In this document: piece by piece, positions 26,069-35,065 of the stretch
How positions within the stretch are numbered: the first letter of the stretch is position 1
Layout: each line of letters opens with the position of its first letter
NCBI GenBank assembly: GCA_021555075.1
Contig: JAKGBX010000001.1
Span: 2,170,001-2,234,000, forward strand
Direction: 5' to 3'
Length of the DNA: 64,000 bases
Origin: Rhodobacteraceae bacterium LMO-JJ12
GTDB lineage: Bacteria; Pseudomonadota; Alphaproteobacteria; Rhodobacterales; Rhodobacteraceae
Translations under genes and position numbers: made by a program
Notes under the pieces: generated by a model
The model's database searches: none
The model's input: only the letters and a program-made list of their open reading frames with translations
What the model was told of the DNA's origin: nothing

Positions 26069-26641
26069 TTAGCGATGCGTCACTTCCAATCCATCGCGCA
26101 ACTCAATCACCACGCCTTGGGCGCGTTCCATCGCCTCCATGTCATCAAGCGACGCGCCCAAAACGATACCGCGCAGGAAACTCATGATAATTCCATGGCT
26201 CACGATCACCGCCGGGCCACGCAACCCGTCAAGAAAGTCAGCAGCCCGCGCGCGCATATCATCGGCGTTTTCGCCGTCGCTTTGCAGACAAAGGTTGAAG
26301 ATCCCCTGCGTCGCAAGCTCGGGGCGCGCTTTCAACAGATCGGCGTAATACTGCCCCTCCCAACTGCCCATCGAAACCTCTTTCAGCCGCACATCGAACG
26401 TCGGTTCCAAACCAACCGCTCCCAATGCAATCCCGGCCGTCTGACGGGTGCGCCGTTGCGGGCTGCAATAGGCCGCAATACCGTCGGGCAAATCGAGCCC
26501 ACGCAGAATTTCGCCCTGGCGGCGGGCATGATCGCGCCCCAGATCGCTCAGGTCCGATTCCATCTGCCCCTGAATGCGCCGATCGCGGTTCCAATCGGTC
26601 TGCCCGTGGCGCAACAGAAAAAGCGGTGGATAATCTGCCAT
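26069..26641 (-). CDS. Histidine phosphatase family protein
   Basis: A 190-residue phosphoglycerate-mutase-like phosphatase. The catalytic RHGQTDWNRDRR is at residues 9-20 (His10), the partner motif is MGSWEGQ and the second histidine is in VIVSHGIIMSFL. The start MADYPPLF fits the family start and avoids an upstream ATG inside the leader. The substrate cannot be read; candidates are sugar phosphates, 2-phosphoglycerate-like metabolites or cobalamin intermediates. Confidence 0.9.
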   Translation of the reverse strand: MADYPPLFLLRHGQTDWNRDRRIQGQMESDLSDLGRDHARRQGEILRGLDLPDGIAAYCSPQRRTRQTAGIALGAVGLEPTFDVRLKEVSMGSWEGQYYADLLKARPELATQGIFNLCLQSDGENADDMRARAADFLDGLRGPAVIVSHGIIMSFLRGIVLGASLDDMEAMERAQGVVIELRDGLEVTHR

Positions 26642-26879
26642 CGTGAAGTCCTCTCTTGCCCGCCCAATGCCCAAGTGATCCCTATGCCCTCGCCCCTATC
26701 ACGGCAGAGCCACCATCACACGCGCCAGACCGGCGCATCCGGCGATAACGTTGCGTTTCCCTGGCGGCCCCTTCTTGCGCCTTGGCGGCGACACCAATAC
26801 GCAATCGGCCCCGGGGAGACATCCCCAAGGCCGATCCGGCACTCTTGCAAGCGCCTCATTCAAGCGGTTTCCGCCTGGC

Positions 26880-27386
26880 TTATTGCAGTTTGCTGACGAC
26901 GTTATCGGCAAAGGCAGCCAACATCGCCTGGTAAAACACCTCGCTGCTCACCTCCAAGACGCTCAGATCCGTCCCTTCAGGATAGTAAACCTGCGCCTGC
27001 TGAGCAGACACCGTCAGCTCATAAAGTTCCTCAGGCGCTTCGACCGGCTGTTCCTTCTCCTTGTAGGTCCGCTCAATCTTGACCCAACCGCGCAGGGTGG
27101 CATTTTCCAAACCGGTGGCCAGTTCGAAGTTATTGGCCAGCGACACCTCGTCGATATCAACCATCACGATTGCGCCGGACTCGTCCATCCGATCAACCAC
27201 GCGCGCCAGAATCGCAGCCTCCAGATCGGCGCTGATATCGTGCCAGACCGTGGCGGCCTCGGCATTCTGGATCGCTTCGATTTCGGTCTGCACCTCAATC
27301 TCTTTCACCATCATTTCGTCTGCCATCGCGGCACTCGACAGGGCCATCGCGCTGACAAGCGCACCGCTGAGAAGAATCTTGTTCAT
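26880..27386 (-). CDS. Exported protein of unknown function
   Basis: A 168-residue periplasmic protein. A signal peptide (MNKILLSGALVSAMALSSAAMA) is cleaved before DEMM. The acidic mature domain has alternating strands and helices (EIEVQTEIEAIQNAEAATVW, then GAIVMVDIDEVSLAN and WVKIERTY). No catalytic motif or family is recognised. The start MNKILL fits the signal peptide; the longer frame upstream lacks sense. It is divergent from an XRE regulator gene 137 bp away. Confidence 0.75.
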   Translation of the reverse strand: MNKILLSGALVSAMALSSAAMADEMMVKEIEVQTEIEAIQNAEAATVWHDISADLEAAILARVVDRMDESGAIVMVDIDEVSLANNFELATGLENATLRGWVKIERTYKEKEQPVEAPEELYELTVSAQQAQVYYPEGTDLSVLEVSSEVFYQAMLAAFADNVVSKLQ

Positions 27387-27523
27387 GATCTGCTCCATTC
27401 CTTGTGTTGCCCTTTCGGGCTGTGCAGAACCAACCGCCGGTATCTGGAAAAGTTCCCGACAGTTTCCAAAGCAGTCCCACCTTTCACAGCAACCACACCC
27501 AGCCGATCCGGCACAATACACCC

Positions 27524-27745
27524 ATGACCCTACGCACCCGTATAGCCCACAACCTCAAAGCGTACCGCAACGCCCAAGGCATGACACAGGCAGCACTTGC
27601 CACCAGATCAGCAGTCAGCCGTTCCTATGTGTCGGATATTAAGCGGGCGAAGGTCAGCGTGACCTTGGATGTGCTGGAACGGTTGACGAAGGCGCTGGGT
27701 GTTGATCCCTACGCCTTGACGGGAGAGCCACTTCCGAGCGATTGA
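27524..27745 (+). CDS. Small XRE-family HTH transcriptional regulator
   Basis: A 73-residue single-domain Cro/C1 helix-turn-helix protein. The HTH is MTQAALATRSAVSRSYVSDIKR (residues 20-41), followed by LDVLERLTKALGVDPYALTG. No sensor domain is present, so it probably acts as a dimeric repressor. The start is placed at 27524 to give the usual roughly 12-residue helix before the HTH. It may control the divergent exported protein or be a stray phage/toxin-antitoxin type regulator; no partner toxin was found. Confidence 0.85.
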   Translation: MTLRTRIAHNLKAYRNAQGMTQAALATRSAVSRSYVSDIKRAKVSVTLDVLERLTKALGVDPYALTGEPLPSD

Positions 27746-27780
27746 GGGAGATGGGGTGCAAAAGTGACCACACCGCCCTC

Positions 27781-27846
27781 ACAGCCCCCTAATTAGTGTC
27801 ATACACAGCCCCCAAGCGTCAAATATTTGGGGGCTAGTGTCATACA
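27781..27846. repeat. Short direct and inverted repeats beside tRNA-Val(CAC)
   Basis: TAGTGTCATACA occurs twice (27794-27805 and 27835-27846) and ACAGCCCCC twice (27781-27789 and 27805-27813). A 9-bp inverted repeat AGCCCCCAA/TTGGGGGCT (27807-27815 with 27827-27835) lies between. The cluster sits about 50 bp downstream of the tRNA 3' end. Its origin is unknown; processing signals or a mobile-element scar are possible. Confidence 0.5.
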
Positions 27847-27895
27847 TTAGTGGCTTAGATGGCTATCTTCGCCATTGATTTCCTTGAGAAAATGA

Positions 27896-27970
27896 TGGTG
27901 GGTGATAAGAGATTTGAACTCCTGACATCTTCGATGTGAACGAAGCGCTCTACCACTGAGCTAATCACCC
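27896..27970 (-). tRNA. tRNA-Val (anticodon CAC)
   Basis: A 75-nt gene with encoded CCA on the minus strand. Acceptor GGGTGAT/ATCACCC, D-arm GCTC/GAGC, anticodon stem CTTCG/CGAAG with loop TTCACAT (anticodon CAC), and T-arm AGGAG TTCAAAT CTCTT are all present. It reads the GTG codons that are abundant in this GC-rich genome. Confidence 0.96.
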
Positions 27971-27989
27971 GTTGCCGGGGCTTTTAGCC

Positions 27990-28613
27990 TCACTCGGCAG
28001 CCTCTGCAAGAGGGTCTTTGCCCGCCGCTGGGCCACTCTCGTCACCGCTCTCGCCCGAGGCTCCACCTCCGGTTCCACCGGTATCATTGGGCTGGCGGAT
28101 GCGGGTCATGAAGACCTTTCCGTTGGTCAATTGCTTGGTCCGGGTGACCTTGAGCTTGCCAAATCCCGGCAGGTTGATCGACCGGCCCTCGGCAATCGCC
28201 TCGCCAAGCAATTCCAGCGCCGCTTCCAGGGCCGCCTTGGCATCGCGTCGCTTCACACCCGACCGTTCGGCCACGGTTTCGATCAGATCCTTCTTGCGCA
28301 ATGCCGCGCCTGAGACCACGGGTGTGACCTCGCTCACCACCACAGGATCGACCGCTTTTGCCACCGGCACCGCAGGCGCGCTGCCCGATGTTGGTTTGGC
28401 GGTCGTTTTCTCGACCCGCTTCGCCTTCTTGGCCAATGTCAAATCCGCCGCCACCTTGACCTCGGGTGCAGTCGCGTCTTTTACCACCGTCGTCGTCGCC
28501 GCGGATGCTTGCGCGGTCTTGGCGCCGCTACGCTTGCGGCTTGCGCGCGATGTCTTGTTGGATTTGCCCGTACCGCTCGCCGGTTTACGGGTGCTGGATG
28601 CCCTCGTGCTCAT
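27990..28613 (-). CDS. HU-family DNA-binding protein with long basic N-terminal tail
   Basis: A 207-residue nucleoid protein. Residues 1-98 form a low-complexity Lys/Ala/Ser/Thr-rich tail. The HU/IHF core spans about residues 100-172 (ALRKKDLIETVAERSGVKRRDA ... INLPGFGKLKVTRT) with a basic beta-arm region. A Gly/Ser-rich acidic tail closes the protein. Standard HU is about 90 residues, so both tails are additions. It lies downstream of lon on the same strand but behind a terminator. The tail may add non-specific DNA binding, as in histone H1-like bacterial proteins; this is inference. Confidence 0.85.
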   Translation of the reverse strand: MSTRASSTRKPASGTGKSNKTSRASRKRSGAKTAQASAATTTVVKDATAPEVKVAADLTLAKKAKRVEKTTAKPTSGSAPAVPVAKAVDPVVVSEVTPVVSGAALRKKDLIETVAERSGVKRRDAKAALEAALELLGEAIAEGRSINLPGFGKLKVTRTKQLTNGKVFMTRIRQPNDTGGTGGGASGESGDESGPAAGKDPLAEAAE

Positions 28614-28825
28614 CTGCTTTTGCCTCTGCTCTATCTGACATTTTCGTCAGCTTTTTTAATTGTGTTTTGTAGTTTACCCGCTCTTAACCCCAATATCTAG
28701 TGAAAGTTGCGACCACCCATTGCACCTGCCAAGTGGAAATACCGCCCCGATTGGCGCGGGCAGAGTGCCCGTCACGGTGTCGTATCCCCGCCTGTCACCC
28801 AACCGGCCCGCAACGCTCCGCCACG

Positions 28826-28854
28826 AAAAAGGCCGCCTCCAACCGGAAGCGGCC
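28826..28854 (-). terminator. Rho-independent terminator of lon
   Basis: A 10-bp stem with one G-T pair (28831-28840 with 28845-28854, 4-nt loop) is followed on the minus strand by TTTTT (28826-28830). It lies about 25 bp after the lon stop codon. Confidence 0.9.
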
Positions 28855-28879
28855 AATTTTCAGCGTAAGGAGGACCGGT

Positions 28880-31291
28880 TCAGTGCGCCGTCGCGCCACT
28901 GCCCGCACCCTTCGCGGCCAAGGCAGCGGCCGCCGCCTCTTCCGCCGCCTCGTCCCATTCCACAGGCTCCGGCGCAGAAACCAGCGCCTTTTCAATCACT
29001 TCCGAGACGTGTTTGACCGGGATAAGCTCCAACCCTTCCTTCACGTTGTCAGGGATTTCGGCCAGGTCCTTCACGTTCTCCTCAGGGATCAGCACGGTTT
29101 TGATACCCCCGCGCAGCGCCGCCAGAAGCTTCTCTTTCAGCCCGCCAATCGGCATCGCATTGCCACGCAAGCTCACCTCGCCGGTCATGGCGATATCCTT
29201 GCGCACCGGAATGCCGGTCAGCACGCTGACGATCGACGTCACCATGGCCAACCCGGCGCTCGGCCCGTCCTTGGGGGTCGCGCCATCGGGCACGTGAACG
29301 TGGATGTCCCACTTCTCGAACTGCGGCGGCTTCACCCCGATCTGCGGCGCAATCGAACGCACATAGCTTGAGGCCGCATCGATGCTCTCTTTCATCACAT
29401 CGCCCAGCTTGCCGGTGGTCTTCATCCGCCCCTTGCCCGGAAGGCGCAGCGCTTCGATGTTGAGCAACTCACCGCCCACCGAAGTATAGGCCAGCCCGGT
29501 CACGACACCGACCTGATCTTCCTCTTCGGCCAGACCATAGCGGAACTTCTTCACACCAAGGAAATCGTCTATATTCTCGTCACTTACGACAATATGTTCA
29601 GCTTCTTTCTTGATGATCTGAGTCACCGCCTTACGGGCGATCTTGGCGATCTCGCGCTCAAGATTCCGCACCCCGGCCTCGCGGGTGTAATAGCGGATGA
29701 TCGAAGTCAACGCGCTATCCTGAAGCTCAAACTCGTCTTTCTTGAGTCCGTGGTTCTTGATCTGCTTGGGCAGCAGGTGCTGCTTGGCAATCTCGCGCTT
29801 TTCATCCTCGGTATAGCCCGCCAGCGGAATGATCTCCATCCGATCCAGCAGCGGCCCGGGCATGTTATAGCTGTTCGAGGTGGTCAGGAACATCACGTTG
29901 GAAAGGTCGTATTCCACTTCCATATAGTGGTCCACGAACGTGCTGTTTTGCTCCGGATCAAGCACTTCGAGCATGGCCGACGCCGGATCACCCCGGAAAT
30001 CCTGACCCATCTTGTCGATCTCATCGAGCAGGATAAGCGGGTTGGTCGTCTTGGCCTTTTTCAGCGCCTGGATGATCTTGCCCGGCATCGACCCGATATA
30101 GGTCCGACGGTGGCCACGAATCTCGCTCTCGTCGCGCACGCCGCCCAGCGAGATGCGAATGAACTCGCGCCCCGTTGCCCGCGCCACGGATTTACCAAGA
30201 CTGGTTTTACCCACACCCGGAGGGCCCACAAGGCACATGATCGGCCCTTTGAGCTTCTTGCTGCGTTGCTGCACGGCAAGGTATTCGACGATCCGTTCCT
30301 TGACCTTGACCAGCCCGTGGTGATCCTCGTCCAAAATCTCCTGCGCCTTGTGCAGGTCTTTCTTGACGCGGCTTTTCACACCCCACGGAATGCTCAGCAT
30401 CCAGTCGAGATAGTTGCGCACAACCGTAGCTTCCGCACTCATCGGGCTCATGTTCTTGAGCTTTTTCAACTCGGCTTCGGCCTTCTCGCGTGCTTCCTTG
30501 GAAAACTTGGTCTCGGCGATCTTGGCTTCCAGCTCGGCAACCTCGTTGCTGCCTTCCTCACCGTCGCCCAGCTCCTTCTGAATGGCCTTCATCTGCTCAT
30601 TCAGATAATATTCCCGCTGGGTGCGCTCCATCTGGCTCTTGACGCGCGTCTTGATCTTCTTCTCGACCTGCAAAACAGACATCTCGCCCTGCATCAGGCC
30701 ATAGACCTTCTCCAGCCGCTCGCTGACACTCAGCGTTTCCAGCAAGTCCTGTTTCTGTTCCACTTCCAGCCCAAGATGTCCGGCCACCAGATCGGCCAGC
30801 TTGGCCGAGGCATTGGTTTCACTTACTGCTGCAAGCGCCTCTTCGGGGATGTTCTTGCGCACTTTGGCATAGCGCTCGAATTCCGCCGTAACGGTGCGCT
30901 GCAACGCCTCGATCGTGGCCGCATCGCCCGGCATTTCGGTCAGATACTCGGCCCGCGCTTCAAAGAAATGCTCATTGTCGAGATATTCCACAATCCGCAC
31001 CCGCGCCACACCCTCGACCAGCACCTTGACGGTGCCATCGGGCAGCTTCAGCAGTTGCAGCACATTGGCCAGCACCCCGGCCTTGTAAATTCCATCAGCT
31101 TCGGGCTCATCCACGCTCGGGTCGATCTGGCTCGACAGCAGGATCTGCTTGTCGTCCGCCATCACTTCTTCCAACGCGCGCACCGACTTCTCCCGACCCA
31201 CGAAAAGCGGCACGATCATGTGGGGGAAGACCACGATATCGCGCAGCGGCAGCACCGGATAAGAGGCGTTAAGGGGCTCTTGCATGCTCAT
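28880..31291 (-). CDS. lon: ATP-dependent protease Lon
   Basis: Cytoplasmic AAA+ serine protease that degrades misfolded and regulatory proteins. The 803 residues contain the N-terminal substrate domain (PLRDIVVFPHMIVPLFVGRE), the AAA+ module with Walker A GPPGVGKTSLGKS (about residue 355) and Walker B NPLILLDEIDKMG, and the C-terminal peptidase domain. The catalytic dyad is Ser678 in PKDGPSAG and Lys719 in GGLKEK. An alanine-rich tail follows. The start MSMQEPLN is chosen because it opens the conserved domain; the longer frame is a leader artefact. A sigma-32-like promoter lies upstream. Confidence 0.96.
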   Translation of the reverse strand: MSMQEPLNASYPVLPLRDIVVFPHMIVPLFVGREKSVRALEEVMADDKQILLSSQIDPSVDEPEADGIYKAGVLANVLQLLKLPDGTVKVLVEGVARVRIVEYLDNEHFFEARAEYLTEMPGDAATIEALQRTVTAEFERYAKVRKNIPEEALAAVSETNASAKLADLVAGHLGLEVEQKQDLLETLSVSERLEKVYGLMQGEMSVLQVEKKIKTRVKSQMERTQREYYLNEQMKAIQKELGDGEEGSNEVAELEAKIAETKFSKEAREKAEAELKKLKNMSPMSAEATVVRNYLDWMLSIPWGVKSRVKKDLHKAQEILDEDHHGLVKVKERIVEYLAVQQRSKKLKGPIMCLVGPPGVGKTSLGKSVARATGREFIRISLGGVRDESEIRGHRRTYIGSMPGKIIQALKKAKTTNPLILLDEIDKMGQDFRGDPASAMLEVLDPEQNSTFVDHYMEVEYDLSNVMFLTTSNSYNMPGPLLDRMEIIPLAGYTEDEKREIAKQHLLPKQIKNHGLKKDEFELQDSALTSIIRYYTREAGVRNLEREIAKIARKAVTQIIKKEAEHIVVSDENIDDFLGVKKFRYGLAEEEDQVGVVTGLAYTSVGGELLNIEALRLPGKGRMKTTGKLGDVMKESIDAASSYVRSIAPQIGVKPPQFEKWDIHVHVPDGATPKDGPSAGLAMVTSIVSVLTGIPVRKDIAMTGEVSLRGNAMPIGGLKEKLLAALRGGIKTVLIPEENVKDLAEIPDNVKEGLELIPVKHVSEVIEKALVSAPEPVEWDEAAEEAAAAALAAKGAGSGATAH

Positions 31292-31373
31292 GATTTGCTC
31301 ATTTCCTTGTTCTTGGCAAGACGCCCGACCCCTCTTTGAGGCAGCCAAAGGCGTCTCCACGTTTCCGATTGGT

Positions 31374-31403
31374 TAATTGGGCCTTGCCCCGGACCATTTC
31401 AAC
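31374..31403 (-). promoter_or_regulatory. Candidate heat-shock (sigma-32) promoter of lon
   Basis: On the minus strand, GTTGAAA (31397-31403), a 15-nt spacer and CCCAATTA (31374-31381) resemble the CTTGAAA-N13-15-CCCCATNT consensus. This would place the transcript start about 75 nt before the lon ATG. Lon is heat-inducible in many proteobacteria. The call rests on motif similarity only. Confidence 0.45.
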
Positions 31404-31489
31404 CATTGAGACACAGAATGCCCCGCCCCCACGACAGGGGCAAGGCACAATTCCGGCAGGGTTGATGCAAATTCAGACGTGCTGGCGGC

Positions 31490-31558
31490 TCAGGCCAGCA
31501 CCGCCGCCGCAACACTCGCAACCCCCATCCAACTCAACGCGAACAGTGCAAATCTCAT
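31490..31558 (-). CDS. Candidate 22-residue hydrophobic peptide upstream of lon
   Basis: The minus strand reads ATG at 31556-31558, then 21 sense codons and TGA. The peptide is MRFALFALSWMGVASVAAAV followed by Leu-Ala. A near-perfect CCGGAGGAAAG ribosome-binding site lies 6 nt before the ATG. Almost all residues are hydrophobic or small, so it would insert in the membrane or resemble a bare signal peptide. It ends about 200 bp before the lon start. It could be a tiny membrane protein or a leader peptide. Chance occurrence is possible. Confidence 0.4.
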   Translation of the reverse strand: MRFALFALSWMGVASVAAAVLA

Positions 31559-31667
31559 GGCTTTCTTTCCTCCGGTTGCTGAGATTACAACCCAAGGCGA
31601 CACCGATTGTTCCCCGCCTGTCCCCAAACGCTCCCATGATCGTCCGCCCAAAAAACGCCCACCGCGC

Positions 31668-31705
31668 CTTCATCTTGCCAAAAATATCCCCGCCGGAGGC
31701 TCCCG
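31668..31705 (+). repeat. 38-bp dispersed repeat, copy 1
   Basis: The 38 bp beginning CTTCATCTTGCCAAAAATAT and ending GGAGGCTCCCG are identical to 47668-47705. A diverged relative starts at 35822 after tpiA. Copies sit outside or at the edge of genes. It is probably a genome-wide intergenic repeat; function unknown. Confidence 0.8.
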
Positions 31706-31882
31706 TCCTCTCCCCGCTACCACCGCCAGACATCCAGACGCCGCCGTCCAAAATCACGCTTCCCCAATCCCACGCACCGAACATACCTCGGCGACACCGA
31801 TCAAACGCCCCATGTAGCTCAACAGCATTGCGGGACGGTGGGCGGGGCGCCCCGCATCTGCGGGAGCGCCGCACCCGTCACC

Positions 31883-33076
<1,194 letters not shown>

Positions 33077-33149
33077 CTACGTCACGTCGCAAGTCATGGA
33101 CAACCCCCCGTTCTTTGCGCCAAACTCTGCCCCAAAAGGGAGACCCGCC

Positions 33150-33932
33150 ATGAACCAGATGACCACACCCGATCTCGTCAGTTCCGATCTGGACAATGGC
33201 GTGCTCACCATCACCCTGGGAAATGGCCGTGCTCACCCCCTTTCCGCTCCGATGATCACGGCGCTGCACAACGCCGTTGACGCCGCCAGCAGCAATGAAG
33301 CCGCCCGCGTCATCGTCATTCACGGCCCCGGTCACATCTTTTGCGCGGGTCATGACCTCAAGGAAATTGCCCGCCACCGCTCTGACGCCGACCATGGAGA
33401 AGCGTATTTGCGCGACCTGTTCAATGCCTGCGCCGCAATGATGCAGGCCGTCACCAACGCCCCCAAACCCACCATCGCGCGGGTCGAGGGCATCGCCACG
33501 GCGGCCGGTCTGCAACTGGTCACCGCCTGCGATCTGGCCTTCGCGTCCGACACCGCCACCTTCTGCCTGCCCGGCGTGCTCAACGGCGGCTTTTGCACAA
33601 CGCCCGCTGTGACCGTCTCGCGCGCCGTCGGGCGCAAGCACCTGATGGAACTCCTGCTCTCGGGCACGCCTAAAGACGCGGCATGGGCTCTGCGCACCGG
33701 CCTCATAAACGAAATACTGCCCGGCGACGAAATCGCCACCCATGTCGCAACATTCGCGCAAACCCTCGCCACCCGAAACCCCGGCCCGATTGCGGCGGGC
33801 AAAGCCTGCACATATGCGCATCTCGACATGGACATCGCCAGCGCCTACGACCATGCGACCGAAACGATGATCGGCCATTTCATGGACCCCGACAGGATCG
33901 CATACGAAAAATCCTCACGCTGGACAAAATGA
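33150..33932 (+). CDS. Enoyl-CoA hydratase/isomerase family protein
   Basis: A 260-residue crotonase-fold enzyme. Oxyanion-hole motifs are HIFCAGHDLKEIARH (about residue 65) and GIATAAGLQLVTACDLAFAS (about residue 115). The latter carries Ala-Gly-Leu where typical hydratases have G-G-G-C/N-E-L and lacks the first catalytic glutamate, so the exact reaction is uncertain. The start MNQMTTPD has an AAAAGGGAGA ribosome-binding site; the longer frame would overlap the tgt promoter region. It is monocistronic. Confidence 0.87.
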   Translation: MNQMTTPDLVSSDLDNGVLTITLGNGRAHPLSAPMITALHNAVDAASSNEAARVIVIHGPGHIFCAGHDLKEIARHRSDADHGEAYLRDLFNACAAMMQAVTNAPKPTIARVEGIATAAGLQLVTACDLAFASDTATFCLPGVLNGGFCTTPAVTVSRAVGRKHLMELLLSGTPKDAAWALRTGLINEILPGDEIATHVATFAQTLATRNPGPIAAGKACTYAHLDMDIASAYDHATETMIGHFMDPDRIAYEKSSRWTK

Positions 33933-34220
33933 ACCCGCAATGACCGCTTGCCCACGCGACACGCCATCGGCAACGCCCAAGACCCCACCCGACACTTCGC
34001 CCCCGCGAACGCCATGTTAACCTTAACGCGGGTTAATACATTCCAGAATCTGATGTCATACGCTTGGCAGCCAGGCAGCAGCCGGGTTTCACCCCTCGCC
34101 ATTTGCACCGCGCGCTGGCGTTAACCATGACCTTGTGTGGTTAATCATGTCGCACCCCAGCCTCTTTACGTGCGCGCATTAAATCCTTATATGTTTCGTC
34201 AGGATATACAGAGGCCCGCC

Positions 34221-34583
34221 ATGACCCAACAACCAGAACCATTTGAAGGCAGCCCATTGATCGCGCCGTCAAGCACGACTCACCCGATTTATGACGCGGT
34301 GGTTGAAGCGTGCAGATCTGTCTATGACCCTGAAATTCCAGTGAATATTTATGATCTCGGGTTGATCTACACGATCCTGATCAGCGATGATGGTGACGTC
34401 AACGTGACCATGTCCCTCACCGCACCGGGTTGCCCTGTCGCTGGCGAAATGCCAGGATGGGTCGCAGATGCGATCAATCCGGTTCCCGGCGTTCAGACCG
34501 TCAATGTCGAACTCGTCTGGGATCCGCAATGGGGCATGGAAATGATGAGCGACGAAGCACGGCTTGAACTCGGCTTCATGTAA
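34221..34583 (+). CDS. SufT-like DUF59 iron-sulfur assembly protein
   Basis: A 120-residue MIP18/DUF59 protein that assists Fe-S cluster maturation. The core is PIYDAVVEACRSVYDPEIPV then NIYDLGLIYTILIS, with the conserved cysteine in SLTAPGCPVAGEMP. WDPQWGMEMMSDEAR at the C-terminus is typical of the Rhodobacteraceae version. The start MTQQPEPF is preferred to an earlier in-frame ATG. The A-type carrier gene follows 29 nt later, so the two form a small Fe-S maturation operon. The 290 bp upstream contain GTTAA/TTAAC-rich inverted repeats of unknown role. Confidence 0.9.
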   Translation: MTQQPEPFEGSPLIAPSSTTHPIYDAVVEACRSVYDPEIPVNIYDLGLIYTILISDDGDVNVTMSLTAPGCPVAGEMPGWVADAINPVPGVQTVNVELVWDPQWGMEMMSDEARLELGFM

Positions 34584-34612
34584 TGTTTTCAACGGACTGA
34601 AAGGAGAAGCTC

Positions 34613-34981
34613 ATGTTTGGCATCCCTGGCAAACAGGCCGTTACCATGACCGACAAAGCGGCTGCGCAAATCTCCAAACTGATGCAGAAAGACGGCCACA
34701 AAGGCCTGCGGATCGGCGTCAAGAAAGGCGGCTGCGCAGGCATGGAATACACCATGGCCTATGTTGATGAGGTCGACCCGCTTGACGAAATCGTCGAGCA
34801 GGACGGCGCGCGCGTAATGATCGCGCCAATGGCCCAGATGTTCCTGTTTGGCACGGAAATTGACTATAAGATCAATCTCTTGGAGTCCGGGTTCGAATTC
34901 AACAACCCCAACGTTTCCGAGGCCTGTGGCTGCGGCGAATCGATCAAATTCGACGAAGCTCTCTCCCAGAACCTCAAGTAA
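34613..34981 (+). CDS. A-type iron-sulfur carrier (SufA/IscA/ErpA family)
   Basis: A 122-residue HesB/IscA protein. The three cluster-binding cysteines are in KKGGCAGMEYTM (Cys43) and ACGCGESIKF (two cysteines near residue 105). It delivers Fe-S clusters to targets such as the dehydrogenases encoded in this window. An AAAGGAGAA ribosome-binding site lies before the ATG. It is coupled to the SufT-like gene; no sufBCD genes are in view. Confidence 0.92.
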   Translation: MFGIPGKQAVTMTDKAAAQISKLMQKDGHKGLRIGVKKGGCAGMEYTMAYVDEVDPLDEIVEQDGARVMIAPMAQMFLFGTEIDYKINLLESGFEFNNPNVSEACGCGESIKFDEALSQNLK

Positions 34982-35065
34982 CCCGGTCCGCAAACCCCGC
35001 TCCTCTTTTCTCAGGCGCAGCATCGCGCTATCAGAGCGCAACCGTGATGTGAAAAGGGGATCAAG

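Larger units (their letters stand above)
31292..31882. other. 591-bp intergenic region between lon and tgt
   Basis: No standard gene lies here. The region holds the lon leader with a heat-shock-like promoter (31374-31403) and a 10-bp inverted repeat (31381-31390 with 31437-31446). The right arm of that repeat can also pair with TGCCCC at 31419-31424. It also holds a 22-codon ORF with a strong ribosome-binding site (31490-31558) and one copy of a 38-bp dispersed repeat (31668-31705). A 133-codon minus-strand frame through the region (31473-31874) looks spurious. Confidence 0.6.

Noticed and set aside
26699-26911. 70-codon minus-strand frame between the phosphatase and the exported protein gene
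   Set aside because: It overlaps the end of the exported protein gene, has no ribosome-binding site and shows no recognisable family; it is probably chance in GC-rich DNA.
29594-31339. 581-codon plus-strand frame opposite lon
   Set aside because: It is a shadow of lon with His/Arg/Leu-rich sequence and no family features.
31473-31874. 133-codon minus-strand frame in the lon-tgt intergenic region
   Set aside because: It runs through the dispersed 38-bp repeat and the mini-ORF in another frame, is very rich in Gly/Arg/Cys, and has no sensible start.
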